Below, piece by piece: positions 33,833 to 43,068 of a stretch of DNA of 64,000 nt. Positions within the stretch are counted from its first letter, which is position 1. Every line of letters starts with the position of its first letter. The DNA lies in assembly GCF_003044445.1 (NCBI RefSeq), contig NZ_POWX01000012.1, forward strand, positions 18,550 to 82,549. The letters are read 5' to 3'. Made by a program: the position numbers and the translations under genes. Under the pieces are notes generated by a model that saw nothing but the letters and a program-made list of their open reading frames with translations, was not told the DNA's origin and ran no database searches. The stretch is from Neisseria mucosa. Its GTDB lineage: Bacteria > Pseudomonadota > Gammaproteobacteria > Burkholderiales > Neisseriaceae.

Positions 33833-34453
33833 TTAACTGCCTGCGCCGACGGTGTAAACCTTACCGATGCTGTCGGAGTCTTGCAGGACGGTGGCGACGG
33901 CGGCGGCGAGTCCGTTTCGGCTCATGTAGTTTTTAGGGATGCCGTCGGGGTGGTCGGTCAGGATGTGGCGGTTGTCTTCGCTGTTGTCCAAGCCGCAGGG
34001 GCGGAGGATGCTCCAGTTCAGGCTGCTTTGTTTGAGGTAGATTTCGGCTTCGGTTTTGGCACGGACGGCTTCGCCGAGGGCTTGTTTGAAGGGTTCGCTC
34101 ATCATGTCCCATTGTTCGCCGCAGCCCATGCTGGTAATCAGGATGAAACGGGCTTGCGGGTTGGCGGCCTGGGCTGCGGCGATGATGTTGATGTTGCCCA
34201 GTGCGTCGCTGCGTATGCCTTGTTCGTTTTTGCCGCCGACGAAGCTGATGACGCTGTCGGGGCGGTATTGTGCGAACACTTTGTCGAGCGCGTCGGCATC
34301 GAGCGCGTCGGCTACGGTCGTCTGAATGCGGTATTCGCTGAAGAATGAATCTTCAGACGGCTTTCTTAATACGGCGACGGTGTCGGCGGGATGGGTGAGC
34401 GTGCGGATGAATGCGCGGCCGGACGGGCCGTTGGCGCCGAAGATGAGTTGCAT
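33833..34453 (-). CDS. NAD(P)-binding Rossmann protein (atypical SDR)
   Basis: 206 residues. The N-terminal nucleotide-binding motif is MQLIFGANGPSGRAFI (GxxGxxG type). ILITSMG and a Ser-rich region follow, and WSILRPCGLDN fits the NAD(P)H-binding atypical SDR family (NmrA/YtfG-like). No YxxxK catalytic pair is obvious, so it may sense or bind NAD(P) rather than reduce a defined substrate. It is a single gene among repeats. Confidence 0.75.
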   Translation of the reverse strand: MQLIFGANGPSGRAFIRTLTHPADTVAVLRKPSEDSFFSEYRIQTTVADALDADALDKVFAQYRPDSVISFVGGKNEQGIRSDALGNINIIAAAQAANPQARFILITSMGCGEQWDMMSEPFKQALGEAVRAKTEAEIYLKQSSLNWSILRPCGLDNSEDNRHILTDHPDGIPKNYMSRNGLAAAVATVLQDSDSIGKVYTVGAGS

Positions 34454-34540
34454 GGGGACTCCTTTGTGTGTCGGATGGTAAGGGGTTCAATAATTTGTCC
34501 ACTTTGTTGAGGAAGAGTTGTGTGGGGTAAGAATTTTTGA

Positions 34541-34690
34541 TTTTTCAGACGACCTTGTTGTGTTTGATGCTGCGTGGTCGTGGGCATAGCCCACGCTACT
34601 TCTTTTTGGTTTTCTTTTGCGGCAGAGCTGAGGTCGTCTGAAAACGGGTAAAGTAGGTTTCATGACAACTGCCGTAGCGTGGGTTTTGCC
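34541..34690. repeat. 150-bp repeat, copy 1
   Basis: Begins with a DUS, then a segment with GTGGGCATAGCCCACGC and a GCTGAGGTCGTCTGAAAA block, ending in GTAGCGTGGGTTTTGCC. It is nearly the same as 34881-35034. Confidence 0.75.
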
Positions 34691-34880
34691 CTCTCCCATC
34701 CCCTCTCCCGCGGGGAGAGGGGATGGGTGGGCAGGGAAACTGTAAGTGGCATGGAAGCAAAAAATGAGGGGCAGTCGTAGCGTGGGCTTCGCCCGCGACT
34801 TTGACCCAAAGGTCGTCTGAAATCTGTATTTGGGTTTCAACAAAACTCGCTGCATTCGTTTTAACTTCGTTGATACTACT
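34691..34880. repeat. Palindromic CTCTCCC/GGGAGAG repeat and DUS
   Basis: CCCCTCTCCCGCGGGGAGAG is a near-perfect palindrome flanked by direct CCTCTCCC copies. It is followed by another GTAGCGTGGGCTTCGCCC unit and a DUS. No gene is visible. Confidence 0.55.
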
Positions 34881-35034
34881 TTTTCAGACGACTTGTTGTG
34901 TTTGATGCTGCGTGGTCGTGGGCATAGCCCACGCTACTTCTTTTTGGTTCTCTTTCGCGGCAGAGGCAGAGCTGAGGTCGTCTGAAAATGGGCGAGACAG
35001 GTTTTATAACAACTGTCGTAGCGTGGGTTTTACC
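34881..35034. repeat. 150-bp repeat, copy 2
   Basis: A direct copy of 34541-34690 with scattered substitutions and a six-base AGGCAG-type insertion. The two copies start 340 bases apart, suggesting a local tandem duplication. Confidence 0.75.
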
Positions 35035-35258
35035 CGCGGAATTGACTTGCCGGTTTGGTGCTATGCCCTCTCCCACGGGGAGAGGGGATTGAGGATACTG
35101 AGATTCAACCATTTTTGGATTCTCTGCCACTTGGAGTCTCCCTGCCAATTTATCCCCTCTCCCCGTGGGAGAGGGTTAGGGAGAGGGCGGTAAGCGCGAG
35201 CTTACTTTGGAAACAAACACCAATCTTGCAGGCAGCCTGTCGAATTTCATCGGATATT
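35035..35258. repeat. Two further CTCTCCC palindromes, no gene
   Basis: CCTCTCCCACGGGGAGAGG near 35068 and CCTCTCCCCGTGGGAGAGG near 35156 are about 90 bases apart in the same style as 34.7 kb. No coding region is supported. Confidence 0.55.
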
Positions 35259-35365
35259 TATAGTGGATTAACTTTAAACCAGTACGGCGTTGCCTCGCCT
35301 TGCCGTACTATCTGTACTGTCTGCGGCTTCGTCGCCTTGTCCTGATTTAAATTTAATCCACTATA
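35259..35365. mobile_element. Correia element, short form
   Basis: 107 bases with TATAGTGGATTAA-type inverted ends; it lacks the inner core present in the long elements at 29.1 and 31.1 kb. Confidence 0.92.
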
Positions 35366-35445
35366 CAATGCCGAAAGATGATTTCGTTTGCGCAGGAATG
35401 CGGCAATTTCTATCGGTTTTCAGCCAAAGGTCGTCTGAAACCTCT

Positions 35446-37266
35446 TTAAGCTGCCTCAAACAGTTTTCTCATGGCTTCGATTTGGTGTTGTTTGAGTTCG
35501 CCTGCTTCGTCGCGGCCGACGAAGATTTTGAACATGGCGCCGCCGTTACGGTTGATGAAGTTGAGCGAGCAGGTGTCTTTGCCCATAAACGGACGCTCTA
35601 AAAGGTAGATGGCGGCGCAGTTTTCGTAATAGATATGACCGTGTACGCCGCCGTCGGTTTCGGGGTGGTCGAAGTTGTAGAAGCCGCGACCGACTTTGCC
35701 GCCGGGCAGTTTGCCGGTGACTTCGACGATGGCGTCGGGGGTGTGGGCGATGAAGGTGACGGCTTCGTCCCAGGCGGCGACGGCTTGGAGGATTTCGACG
35801 ATGCGGCTGCCTTCGGTTTGGCGTATGCAGTTTTCGGGCAGGCAGCGGATGACGTCTTCAAAGCTGCATTGGTTTTGCGCGGCGAGCATTTCGAGCACTT
35901 GGCCGGGATTTTTTTCCAATGATTGGCGCAACATGATTTGTTGTTCGGATGAAAGTTTTTGCATGGTTTGATCCTTTTCTTGAGTCGGAAGGGTGAGCAT
36001 GAGTTTGCGGATGAGGGTGGGCGACCAGTAGCGGCCGCTGGTGTTCAGGCGGATGAGGCCGTCTGAACCTTGTTCTTCAAAGAGTTGCATTGCCTGCCAT
36101 TGGGCAATCAGTTTCTGCGCGGCGGCGTTGCCGTCAAACAGCGAGGGATTCAGACGACCTGTTTCCATATCGTGCTGCACTTGTCCGAGCAGGATTTTGT
36201 TCGGGCTGTGGCCGCTCATGAAGGCGATGTTTTTTTCGCCTGTCGGCGTGGCGAGGTAGCTGTCCAAATCGCCCTGCACCTGATAGCTGAAGCCGCCGAA
36301 GTTGCCGCCTGCGCCGGAGCCGAACGCCCAGCAGGGGATATTAGATTTAACTAGGGTATTGTAGCGGTTGCGTTCGCCGCGGCCGGGGTAGGCGAAATGG
36401 CTGTTGCTGACTTGGTTCCAGCCTTTTTGTGCCAGCGTTTCGACGGCGTAGGCGTATTGGTCTGCCTGAACGTCGAAACCCGGCGGGGCGGGAAATGCGC
36501 CTTTTTCCACCATGCGGTTGATGGGCAGCATGGGATAGAGGTTGAAGGCGTAGGTATCGAGTCCGGACAAAGGCAGGGCGGTGGCGCGTTCGAGGTCGTT
36601 TTGCCAAACGGCGTCGGTTTGGTTGGGCAGGCCGAACATCAAATCGACAACGATGACGGCGTTGATTTCACACAGTTTTTCCAGATAGGCAAAGGCTTCG
36701 TCGCCGCCGTGTTTGCGGCCGAGGCGGCGGCGGATGGCGGTGTCGAAGGTTTGCACGCCGATGGAAATGCGGTTGGCACCCGCTTCGACGCAGGCTTGGG
36801 CTTTTTCGATGTCGAAATGGCTCATGCGGCCTTCGATGGTGAACTCGCAGTCGTCGGCAATCGGCAGGTATTGGTAACAGGCGCGGATGAGTCTGGCAAG
36901 GTCTGGGGTTTGCAGCGCGGTGGGCGTGCCGCCGCCGAAATAGACCGCGCGGATTTTGCCGTTGCCTTGGCGGATTTCTGCTTCCGCCGCCATTTCTTCG
37001 ATGATTTTTTCGGTGTAAACGCTGCTGTAACTCTCTTTCCACGCGTTGCGGTAGAAGCCGCAGAACACGCAGTGGTTGGCGCAGAAGGGGATATGCAGAT
37101 AGGCGAGCGCGTCGGAATCGGCGGCATGGGGGAGCTGCTGCCGCCAAATATTTTGCCATTGCGGACGGGGAATCGGTATGCCGCCCCATATCGGCATCAG
37201 CGCCTGCCGTTCGGGAAAGGCTTTGGGCGCGGATTGGCGCGGTGTCCAAACAAGCTGCTGTTCCAT
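35446..37266 (-). CDS. Fused HutW-HutX: radical-SAM haem-degrading enzyme plus haem carrier
   Basis: 606 residues in two parts. Residues 1 to about 430 match ChuW/HutW, an anaerobilin-forming radical SAM enzyme of the HemN-like family. The cluster motif CxxxCxxC is Cys62, Cys66 and Cys69, followed by YFGGGTPTAL and ISIGVQTFD. Residues 435-606 match HutX/ChuX, a cytoplasmic haem-binding carrier (LRQSLEKNPGQVLEMLA, HGHIYYENCAAIYLLERPFM). In many bacteria these are separate neighbouring genes. The Met435 codon is preceded by AAGGA, so free HutX might also be made. It lies next to a TonB-dependent receptor, with a Fur-like box upstream. Confidence 0.88.
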   Translation of the reverse strand: MEQQLVWTPRQSAPKAFPERQALMPIWGGIPIPRPQWQNIWRQQLPHAADSDALAYLHIPFCANHCVFCGFYRNAWKESYSSVYTEKIIEEMAAEAEIRQGNGKIRAVYFGGGTPTALQTPDLARLIRACYQYLPIADDCEFTIEGRMSHFDIEKAQACVEAGANRISIGVQTFDTAIRRRLGRKHGGDEAFAYLEKLCEINAVIVVDLMFGLPNQTDAVWQNDLERATALPLSGLDTYAFNLYPMLPINRMVEKGAFPAPPGFDVQADQYAYAVETLAQKGWNQVSNSHFAYPGRGERNRYNTLVKSNIPCWAFGSGAGGNFGGFSYQVQGDLDSYLATPTGEKNIAFMSGHSPNKILLGQVQHDMETGRLNPSLFDGNAAAQKLIAQWQAMQLFEEQGSDGLIRLNTSGRYWSPTLIRKLMLTLPTQEKDQTMQKLSSEQQIMLRQSLEKNPGQVLEMLAAQNQCSFEDVIRCLPENCIRQTEGSRIVEILQAVAAWDEAVTFIAHTPDAIVEVTGKLPGGKVGRGFYNFDHPETDGGVHGHIYYENCAAIYLLERPFMGKDTCSLNFINRNGGAMFKIFVGRDEAGELKQHQIEAMRKLFEAA

Positions 37267-37270
37267 ATTT

Positions 37271-37290
37271 GATTAAAAATGATTATTAAC
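37271..37290 (-). promoter_or_regulatory. Fur-box-like sequence upstream of hutW-hutX
   Basis: Directly before the ATG, the minus strand reads GTTAATAATCATTTTTAATC, close to half-sites of the GATAATGATAATCATTATC consensus. Iron repression is inferred from this and the haem genes. Confidence 0.45.
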
Positions 37291-37378
37291 CAGATTTGAA
37301 AATTAAATCACTAGCAATCGATAGTGTCAAGGGACGATAGCGAGGGGAAACAGAAAATGAAAAGTATCGGTAACTGAC

Positions 37379-37485
37379 TATAGTGGATTAACTTTAAATC
37401 AGGACAAGGCGACGAAGCCGCAGACAGTACAGATAGTACGGCAAGGCGAGGCAACGCCGTACTGGTTTAAAGTTAATCCACTATA
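37379..37485. mobile_element. Correia element, short form
   Basis: 107 bases, opposite orientation to the copy at 35259, with intact TATAGTGGATTAA ends. It lies between the receptor gene and hutW-hutX. A DUS pair with a long spacer follows at 37518-37602; the rest of the gap holds no gene. Confidence 0.92.
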
Positions 37486-37614
37486 AATTTTGAGGTCGGC
37501 ATTGTGCGGGATGGCTTGAGGTCGTCTGAAAAATCAAAGGCTTGGTTTGCTGTTTGGTTTGGGTGTCAGGCATTTAACCCATGACCTGTTTTCAGACGAC
37601 CTCTTGGGTTTACC

Positions 37615-39819
37615 TCAAAACTTAAGCTGCACGCGGGCGGCAAAATTGCGTCCGGTTTCGGTGTATAAATCCATCACGCTTGAGCGGCTCATGCCGGCGA
37701 CGTCTGCGTGTTGCCAGTATTTTTTGTTGCCGATGTTGTAAATGTTCGCGCCGATTTCGACGTTTTTAGACGGCTTGTACCACGCGCCGACATCCCATAC
37801 GCCGTAGCCCGGCGCTTGGAAAACGCTGTCGCTGCTGACGCGGCTGTGTTTTTTCGACCAGCGCAGTTTGGTATCGACGCCCCATTTTTCTTGCGCGTAG
37901 TCCACGCCCAAAACGCCGTTGAGCGGGTAGGCGGAATCCAGCGGCGTGCCGTCTTGCTGCTTGCCGCGCATCCAAGCGATGCTGCCGGAGACTTGCCAGC
38001 CCGGCAGGAATTTGTAGGCGGCAGAGGCTTCGGTACCGTAGGTTTTGACCCTATCCAGATTTTGATATTGGTACTGGATAATCGGGCGGCCGCCTATGGA
38101 GGCAGTGCCGACTTCGGTACGGTCGATGAAGTTTCGGTAACGGTTGTAGAACGCGGTAACTTGCGCGCGGGCGCGTTCGTTTTTGAACTTCATGCCCAAT
38201 TCAAAGCTGTTGGAGCGTTCGGATTTGAGATTCGCATTCGGGATGACGGCATAGCCGTAGGTCGTGTTGGCAAACGCCATGGTCGCGCTGTCAAACGGCG
38301 GCGTGCGGAAGCCTTGTGAATAAGTGGCAAAACCGGTGAACTGCCCACCCATCGGTACACTCAGGCGCAGGCTGGGCGTGAGCGCGGAATCGTTGAAGCG
38401 GGTTGCCGTGCCGTCGGGATTGGCGTTGAGATAGGCTTGGTCGGTTTCAGTGTTCAGTTTGTCTTTCTCGTAACGCAGGGCAGGGGTCAGGACGATGCCG
38501 TTGCCGAAAGTCAGGCTGTCTTGCGCGTACAGACTGACGGTTTTGCGTTTGCTGTCTGGGAAAGTTTTGTTCGGATAGGTGCTACCCGCATAGGTTTTGC
38601 TGACGGCGCCAGTTAAGTTATCCACCGTCAGGCTGTCACGCGGACGGGCGGTTTCGGTGTGTTTGTATTCGGCTCCGGCAACGACGGTTTGTTTGACCGC
38701 GCCGTCAAATGCCCACACGCCGCGTCCGGTCAGACCGCGTATCACCTGCTCGAAACCGTAATCCGAATAGCGGGTCGAATTGCCCAGTTGGCGCGCGCCC
38801 ATGCGGGTAATGCTGACATCGACGGCATCGTCTTCCGTGCGCAGTTTTTGCTGATAGGCGGTCAGGTTCGCTTCTTTCAGACGACCCTCGCCAGAGTAGC
38901 GGTAGCCCGCTTCAATGCGTTGGCGGCGGATGCGGTCGCGGGCGTTGCTTTCCGAAGTCGCCACCGTTACCGGTCCGCGCGATTGCGAACCCAAGCCGTT
39001 TGCCAACACGGTGTCGTTGGCGTGGTAATACTGTTCGTACAAGGTTTCAAAACGGTGGCGTTCGTTGCCGATACTGCCTTTCGCCAAAATATTGTAGGCA
39101 TTGTTTTTCTGCGGATTGGTGGCGGTGCGCGAAGTAGAGTAGCTTTTGTCGCCGCCCATGTTTTCCGTTTCGTGCCCTTGGCGGCGCGTCAGCATCAGCA
39201 GGCCTTCGGCGTTTTCATGGAAACCGGCGGCTGTTGCTGTTACACCGTGGCTGCGGTCGCGGCTGCGGTAGCCGTGTTTCAAACCGAAATGCCCGCGTTT
39301 GTCCGCATCGACAAAATCACGCGGCGAGAGCGTGACCATGTTCACCACGCCGCCGAGCGCATCGCTGCCGTAGAGCGCGGAATAAGGGCCTTTGACAATA
39401 TCGACCTGCTTGAGTGTGTCGCTTTCAACCATATCGCGTCCCGAGATCGCGCCGTTGGAGCCGCCGCCCGCGTAGGACTCGGGAATGCGTACGCCGTCCA
39501 CCATCATCAGGATGCGGTTGCCGTCTATGCCGCGGATATTGATGCCCGCATGACCGCGGCGATTGTTGTCAGACGGCACACTGACGCCGGGTTCGTACAA
39601 AACCATGTCGTCCAAATTCTGCGCTGACGCTTGGTTTAGGGTCTTGCGCCCGATAACCGACACATTCGGCGCGGCTTTGTCCAACGTTTGCGCGTTGCGG
39701 TCGGCGGTAACCAAAACGGGCGCCAGCTCTACTTGCTGGGCAGGCTGAACATCCGCTGCATACAAATAATGTTGGGAAAACAATGCGCTTAAAGTACAAA
39801 CGACGGCTTTTTGTTTCAT
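37615..39819 (-). CDS. TonB-dependent haem/haemoglobin-type receptor
   Basis: 734-residue outer-membrane receptor. A signal peptide ends near LYAADV. A TonB-box-like stretch (APVLVTADR) is followed by the plug (NVSVIGRKTLNQ; NIRGIDGNRILMMVDGVRIP). The 22-strand barrel ends in the sorting signal VQLKF with terminal Phe. FRTPPFD and IPNANLK resemble the FRAP/NPNL motifs of haem receptors. Proximity to the fused haem enzyme and a Fur-like upstream box support haem uptake, though the ligand is inferred. A DUS lies in frame (GEGRLKEA). Confidence 0.85.
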   Translation of the reverse strand: MKQKAVVCTLSALFSQHYLYAADVQPAQQVELAPVLVTADRNAQTLDKAAPNVSVIGRKTLNQASAQNLDDMVLYEPGVSVPSDNNRRGHAGINIRGIDGNRILMMVDGVRIPESYAGGGSNGAISGRDMVESDTLKQVDIVKGPYSALYGSDALGGVVNMVTLSPRDFVDADKRGHFGLKHGYRSRDRSHGVTATAAGFHENAEGLLMLTRRQGHETENMGGDKSYSTSRTATNPQKNNAYNILAKGSIGNERHRFETLYEQYYHANDTVLANGLGSQSRGPVTVATSESNARDRIRRQRIEAGYRYSGEGRLKEANLTAYQQKLRTEDDAVDVSITRMGARQLGNSTRYSDYGFEQVIRGLTGRGVWAFDGAVKQTVVAGAEYKHTETARPRDSLTVDNLTGAVSKTYAGSTYPNKTFPDSKRKTVSLYAQDSLTFGNGIVLTPALRYEKDKLNTETDQAYLNANPDGTATRFNDSALTPSLRLSVPMGGQFTGFATYSQGFRTPPFDSATMAFANTTYGYAVIPNANLKSERSNSFELGMKFKNERARAQVTAFYNRYRNFIDRTEVGTASIGGRPIIQYQYQNLDRVKTYGTEASAAYKFLPGWQVSGSIAWMRGKQQDGTPLDSAYPLNGVLGVDYAQEKWGVDTKLRWSKKHSRVSSDSVFQAPGYGVWDVGAWYKPSKNVEIGANIYNIGNKKYWQHADVAGMSRSSVMDLYTETGRNFAARVQLKF

Positions 39820-39836
39820 GAAGCGTACCTGTAAAT

Positions 39837-39858
39837 CAAATAATAATCGTTTCTATTT
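39837..39858 (-). promoter_or_regulatory. Fur-box-like sequence upstream of the receptor
   Basis: The minus strand carries ATAAATAGAAACGATTATTA, an AT-rich imperfect match to the Fur consensus about 20 bases upstream of the start codon. Confidence 0.4.
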
Positions 39859-39945
39859 ATATTGTAATTTTGAGGAATGCGCAAGTTTTATGGCAGATCT
39901 AAGTGCATACGACAGTCAATATCCAAGACCTTTACCACACAAACA

Positions 39946-39992
39946 AAAGGTCGTCTGAAAACCCGTATTTCAGGTTTTCAGACGACCTTTTT
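39946..39992 (-). terminator. DUS-pair terminator after ppk2
   Basis: Two facing DUS copies with an inner ACCCGTATTTCAGGT stem and flanking T-runs, 26 bases past the ppk2 stop. Confidence 0.7.
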
Positions 39993-40017
39993 ACTGCTGA
40001 AACAGCTAACCGCTCAA

Positions 40018-40947
40018 TTAGTCATGACCGATATCGACGGTTTTCTCTTTGTAGCGCGTATCGGGGACGAGGACGATTTTTTCGTCCACTTTGCCGATGG
40101 CTTTCACGTCTTTGCCCGGGTAGTCCAACTGATGCAGGAAGTAGCGGATACAGTTGAGGCGGGCGCGTTTTTTGTCGTCGGAGCGGATGATGACCCAAGG
40201 CGCGTCGCCGGTGTGGGTGTGGAAGAACATGGCGTTTTTGGCTTCGGTGTAGTCGTCCCAACGGTCGAGCGACTGGATGTCCACAGGGGAGAGTTTCCAG
40301 TGTTTCAGCGGGTCGTCGCGGCGGGAGATGAAGCGGCGCAGTTGTTCTTCGCGGGATACGGAGAACCAGAATTTGAAGAGGTGGATGCCGCTGGCGACGA
40401 GCATACGTTCCAATTCAGGGGTTTGACGCATGAAGAGCAGGTATTCGTTGGGTTCGCAGAAGCCCATCACGCGCTCTACGCCGGCGCGGTTGTACCATGA
40501 ACGGTCGAAGAATACCATTTCGCCTGCGGTCGGCAGGTTTTGGATGTAGCGTTGGAAATACCATTGACCGCGTTCGGTGGTGGTCGGTTTTTCCAGTGCG
40601 ACAACGCGCGCGCCGCGCGGGTTCAAATGTTCCATAAAGCGTTTGATGGTACCGCCCTTGCCTGCGGCGTCGCGGCCTTCAAACAGGCTGACGATGCGTT
40701 GGCCGGAGTCTTTGACCCAGCTTTGCACTTTCAGCAATTCGATTTGCAGCTTTTGTTTTTCTTTTTCGTATGCGGCGCGGCGCATACGTTGCTTGTAGGG
40801 GTAATTGGCGGGGAGCGGCGCGCTGCTGGAGTCTTCGTCCGTACCGCGTCCTTCGTGTTCCAAAACAGCTCTTTCAAAAACTTGTAACTGGTCTTGTTTT
40901 TCGCCCAATTCAACGTTTTCGAAGGGTTCTAACTGATGATCTGCCAT
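40018..40947 (-). CDS. ppk2: Polyphosphate kinase 2
   Basis: 309 residues, single-domain PPK2. Walker A is GRDAAGKG at 91-98, and the lid/Walker B region is [18 protein letters not shown] from about 146. The family transfers phosphate between polyphosphate and nucleoside di- or monophosphates; single-domain class I enzymes usually act on NDPs. It is monocistronic on the minus strand and divergent from pabB. Confidence 0.93.
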   Translation of the reverse strand: MADHQLEPFENVELGEKQDQLQVFERAVLEHEGRGTDEDSSSAPLPANYPYKQRMRRAAYEKEKQKLQIELLKVQSWVKDSGQRIVSLFEGRDAAGKGGTIKRFMEHLNPRGARVVALEKPTTTERGQWYFQRYIQNLPTAGEMVFFDRSWYNRAGVERVMGFCEPNEYLLFMRQTPELERMLVASGIHLFKFWFSVSREEQLRRFISRRDDPLKHWKLSPVDIQSLDRWDDYTEAKNAMFFHTHTGDAPWVIIRSDDKKRARLNCIRYFLHQLDYPGKDVKAIGKVDEKIVLVPDTRYKEKTVDIGHD

Positions 40948-41113
40948 AGGGTCTCCTTATTGCTTAAGTTTGAAATGATATGGTGTGGTATGGTTTGATT
41001 CTACTCCTTTGCCCCTCAGCGGACTACATAAAATTACACTGCGCCATTTTTTTCGGCGCGGTCTGCTAATTTGTGTAAAAACGGCGTATAATCAGACTAT
41101 TTGCACCACAGCC

Positions 41114-43033
41114 ATGCCCTATTTCGCCCTGTTTGACGATGCCGTGAGCGGCCGCGCAAAACTCTATCAAAATCATGTGGAAAGCCGCCTTTTCCATCAT
41201 AACGAACTGGATTCGCTGGACGATACGCTGCAAAAGGGCTGGCAAAAAGGGCTGCATGCTGTGTTGTTTGCAGACTACGAATTCGGTTTGCCGCTGATGG
41301 AGATGGCGTCCGAACGCGTTGGCAACCTTGTCCTGCACTGGTTTGCCGACTGCGCCGACATCGATGCCGAAAGCTGGCTTGCCCGACATTCAGACGACCT
41401 CCCCGCCGGCATCTCCACGCCGCAATCCTCCGTATCCGAAGCCGATTATCTCGAGCATATCCGCCAAATCCACGAAGCCATCCGGCGCGGCGACACCTAT
41501 CAAATCAACTACACCACCCGCCTGCACCTGCAAGCCTACGGCAACCCCGTCAGCCTCTACCGCCGCCTGCGCCAACCCGTCCCCTATGCCGTCTTGTCCC
41601 ACCTGCCCGATGCGGCAGGGAAATCCGCGTGGACGCTGTGTTTCTCGCCCGAACTCTTCCTCAAAATCGGTGCGGACGGCACCATCAGCACCGAACCGAT
41701 GAAAGGCACCGCGCCGATTTTGGGCGACGGGCAAGACGAACACCGCGCCGCCGAGTTGCAAGCCGACCCGAAAAACCGCGCCGAAAACGTGATGATTGTC
41801 GATTTGCTGCGCAACGACCTCGGCAAAATCGCCCAAACCGGCAAAGTGAGCGTACCCGAGCCGTTTAAAGTATCGCGTTTCGGCAGCGTCTGGCAGATGA
41901 CCAGTACCATCCAAGCCCAAGCCCTGCCGCACATTACCGCCGCCGACATCCTCCGCGCCGCCTTCCCCTGCGGCAGCATCACTGGCGCGCCCAAACGCAT
42001 GAGCATGCAGATTATCGAATCGCTCGAAGCTGAACCGCGCGGCCTCTACACCGGCAGCATCGGCTACCTGAAACCATGTGAAAGTGGACTGGGATTTGAA
42101 GGCATATTCAACGTCGTTATCCGCACCTTATCGCTCAAACCCATTTCAGACCCGATTTCAGACGACCTTCCATTTTCAGACGACCTAGATAGTGGATTAA
42201 CAAATCAGGACAAGGCGACGAAGCCGCAGACAGTACAGATAGTCCGGCAAGGCGAGGCAACGCCGTGCTGGTTTAAAGTTAATCCACTCTATCACGGAGT
42301 GTACGGCGTTGGTTCCGGCATCGTCATCGACAGCGACCCCGCCGCCGAATATCGGGAATGCGGCTGGAAAGCCCGTTTCCTCAACGAATTGCGCCCCGCT
42401 TTCGGCATCTTCGAAACCATGCGCGTGGAAAACAGGCAATGCCGCCTGCTCGACCTGCATTTAGGTCGTCTGAAAACCTCCGCCCAAGCCCTCAACCTAC
42501 CCCTGCCCGACGACTGCGAAACCCAAATCCGACAATACATCGCCAAACTGCCCGACGGCCTCTTCCGCCTGAAAGCCGAGCTCGTTTCAGACGACCTCAT
42601 CCTCAGCCATGCCGCCACCGCCGAGCTGCCCGCCCCGCAGCGCGTCATCCTCGCACCCCAATCCCTCCCGCGCCGCGACTACCTGCGCCGCTTCAAAACC
42701 ACCCGCCGCACCCTGTACGACCAAGCGTGGCAAACCGCTGAAACACAAGGTGCATTCGACAGCCTGTTTTTCAATTCAGACGACCTCCTACTCGAAGGCG
42801 GCAGAAGCAACGTGTTCGTCAAATACCAAGGGCAATGGCTTACCCCGTCTCCGGATTTGGACATCCTCAACGGCGTCATGCGCCAAGCCGTGTTGCAGCA
42901 GCCGCAAACCTACTTGGGCGCAGACGCAGTCATCGAAACGCACATTACCCGTGACATGCTGGAACACGCCGAAGAAATCCGCCTCTCCAACGCCTTAAGG
43001 GGCGTGTTTGAGGCGGAGTGGGTGAAAAGTTGA
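41114..43033 (+). CDS. pabB: Fused aminodeoxychorismate synthase component I / aminotransferase class IV
   Basis: 639 residues from ATG 41114 (MPYFALFDDAVSG). The first part is PabB: TEPMKGTAP near residue 194, KNRAENVMIVDLLRNDLG near 220 and CGSITGAPKR near 286. It makes aminodeoxychorismate with PabA. The second part (about 426-639) is class IV aminotransferase-like, resembling PabC lyase, with FKTTRRTLYDQAW carrying the likely PLP lysine region. Together they lead to p-aminobenzoate for folate. A Correia element (residues about 359-393) and two DUS copies are inserted in frame between NVVIRTLSLKP and GVYGVGSGIVID, and six DUS copies occur in the gene. Confidence 0.9.
   Translation: MPYFALFDDAVSGRAKLYQNHVESRLFHHNELDSLDDTLQKGWQKGLHAVLFADYEFGLPLMEMASERVGNLVLHWFADCADIDAESWLARHSDDLPAGISTPQSSVSEADYLEHIRQIHEAIRRGDTYQINYTTRLHLQAYGNPVSLYRRLRQPVPYAVLSHLPDAAGKSAWTLCFSPELFLKIGADGTISTEPMKGTAPILGDGQDEHRAAELQADPKNRAENVMIVDLLRNDLGKIAQTGKVSVPEPFKVSRFGSVWQMTSTIQAQALPHITAADILRAAFPCGSITGAPKRMSMQIIESLEAEPRGLYTGSIGYLKPCESGLGFEGIFNVVIRTLSLKPISDPISDDLPFSDDLDSGLTNQDKATKPQTVQIVRQGEATPCWFKVNPLYHGVYGVGSGIVIDSDPAAEYRECGWKARFLNELRPAFGIFETMRVENRQCRLLDLHLGRLKTSAQALNLPLPDDCETQIRQYIAKLPDGLFRLKAELVSDDLILSHAATAELPAPQRVILAPQSLPRRDYLRRFKTTRRTLYDQAWQTAETQGAFDSLFFNSDDLLLEGGRSNVFVKYQGQWLTPSPDLDILNGVMRQAVLQQPQTYLGADAVIETHITRDMLEHAEEIRLSNALRGVFEAEWVKS
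42189..42292. mobile_element. Correia element inside pabB, in frame
   Basis: About 104 bases with decayed ends (ATAGTGG and CCACTCTAT) and a core identical in type to the short elements. It contains no stop codon in the pabB frame and adds about 35 residues ([18 protein letters not shown] and on). Confidence 0.9.
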
Positions 43034-43068
43034 TTGGTTGAACAACGGACAAAGTGAATAAGCAAAAA

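Noticed and set aside
34487..35193. Several 70-120 codon frames in the repeat mosaic
   Set aside because: They translate the DUS and CTCTCCC repeats and match each other only because the DNA is repeated.
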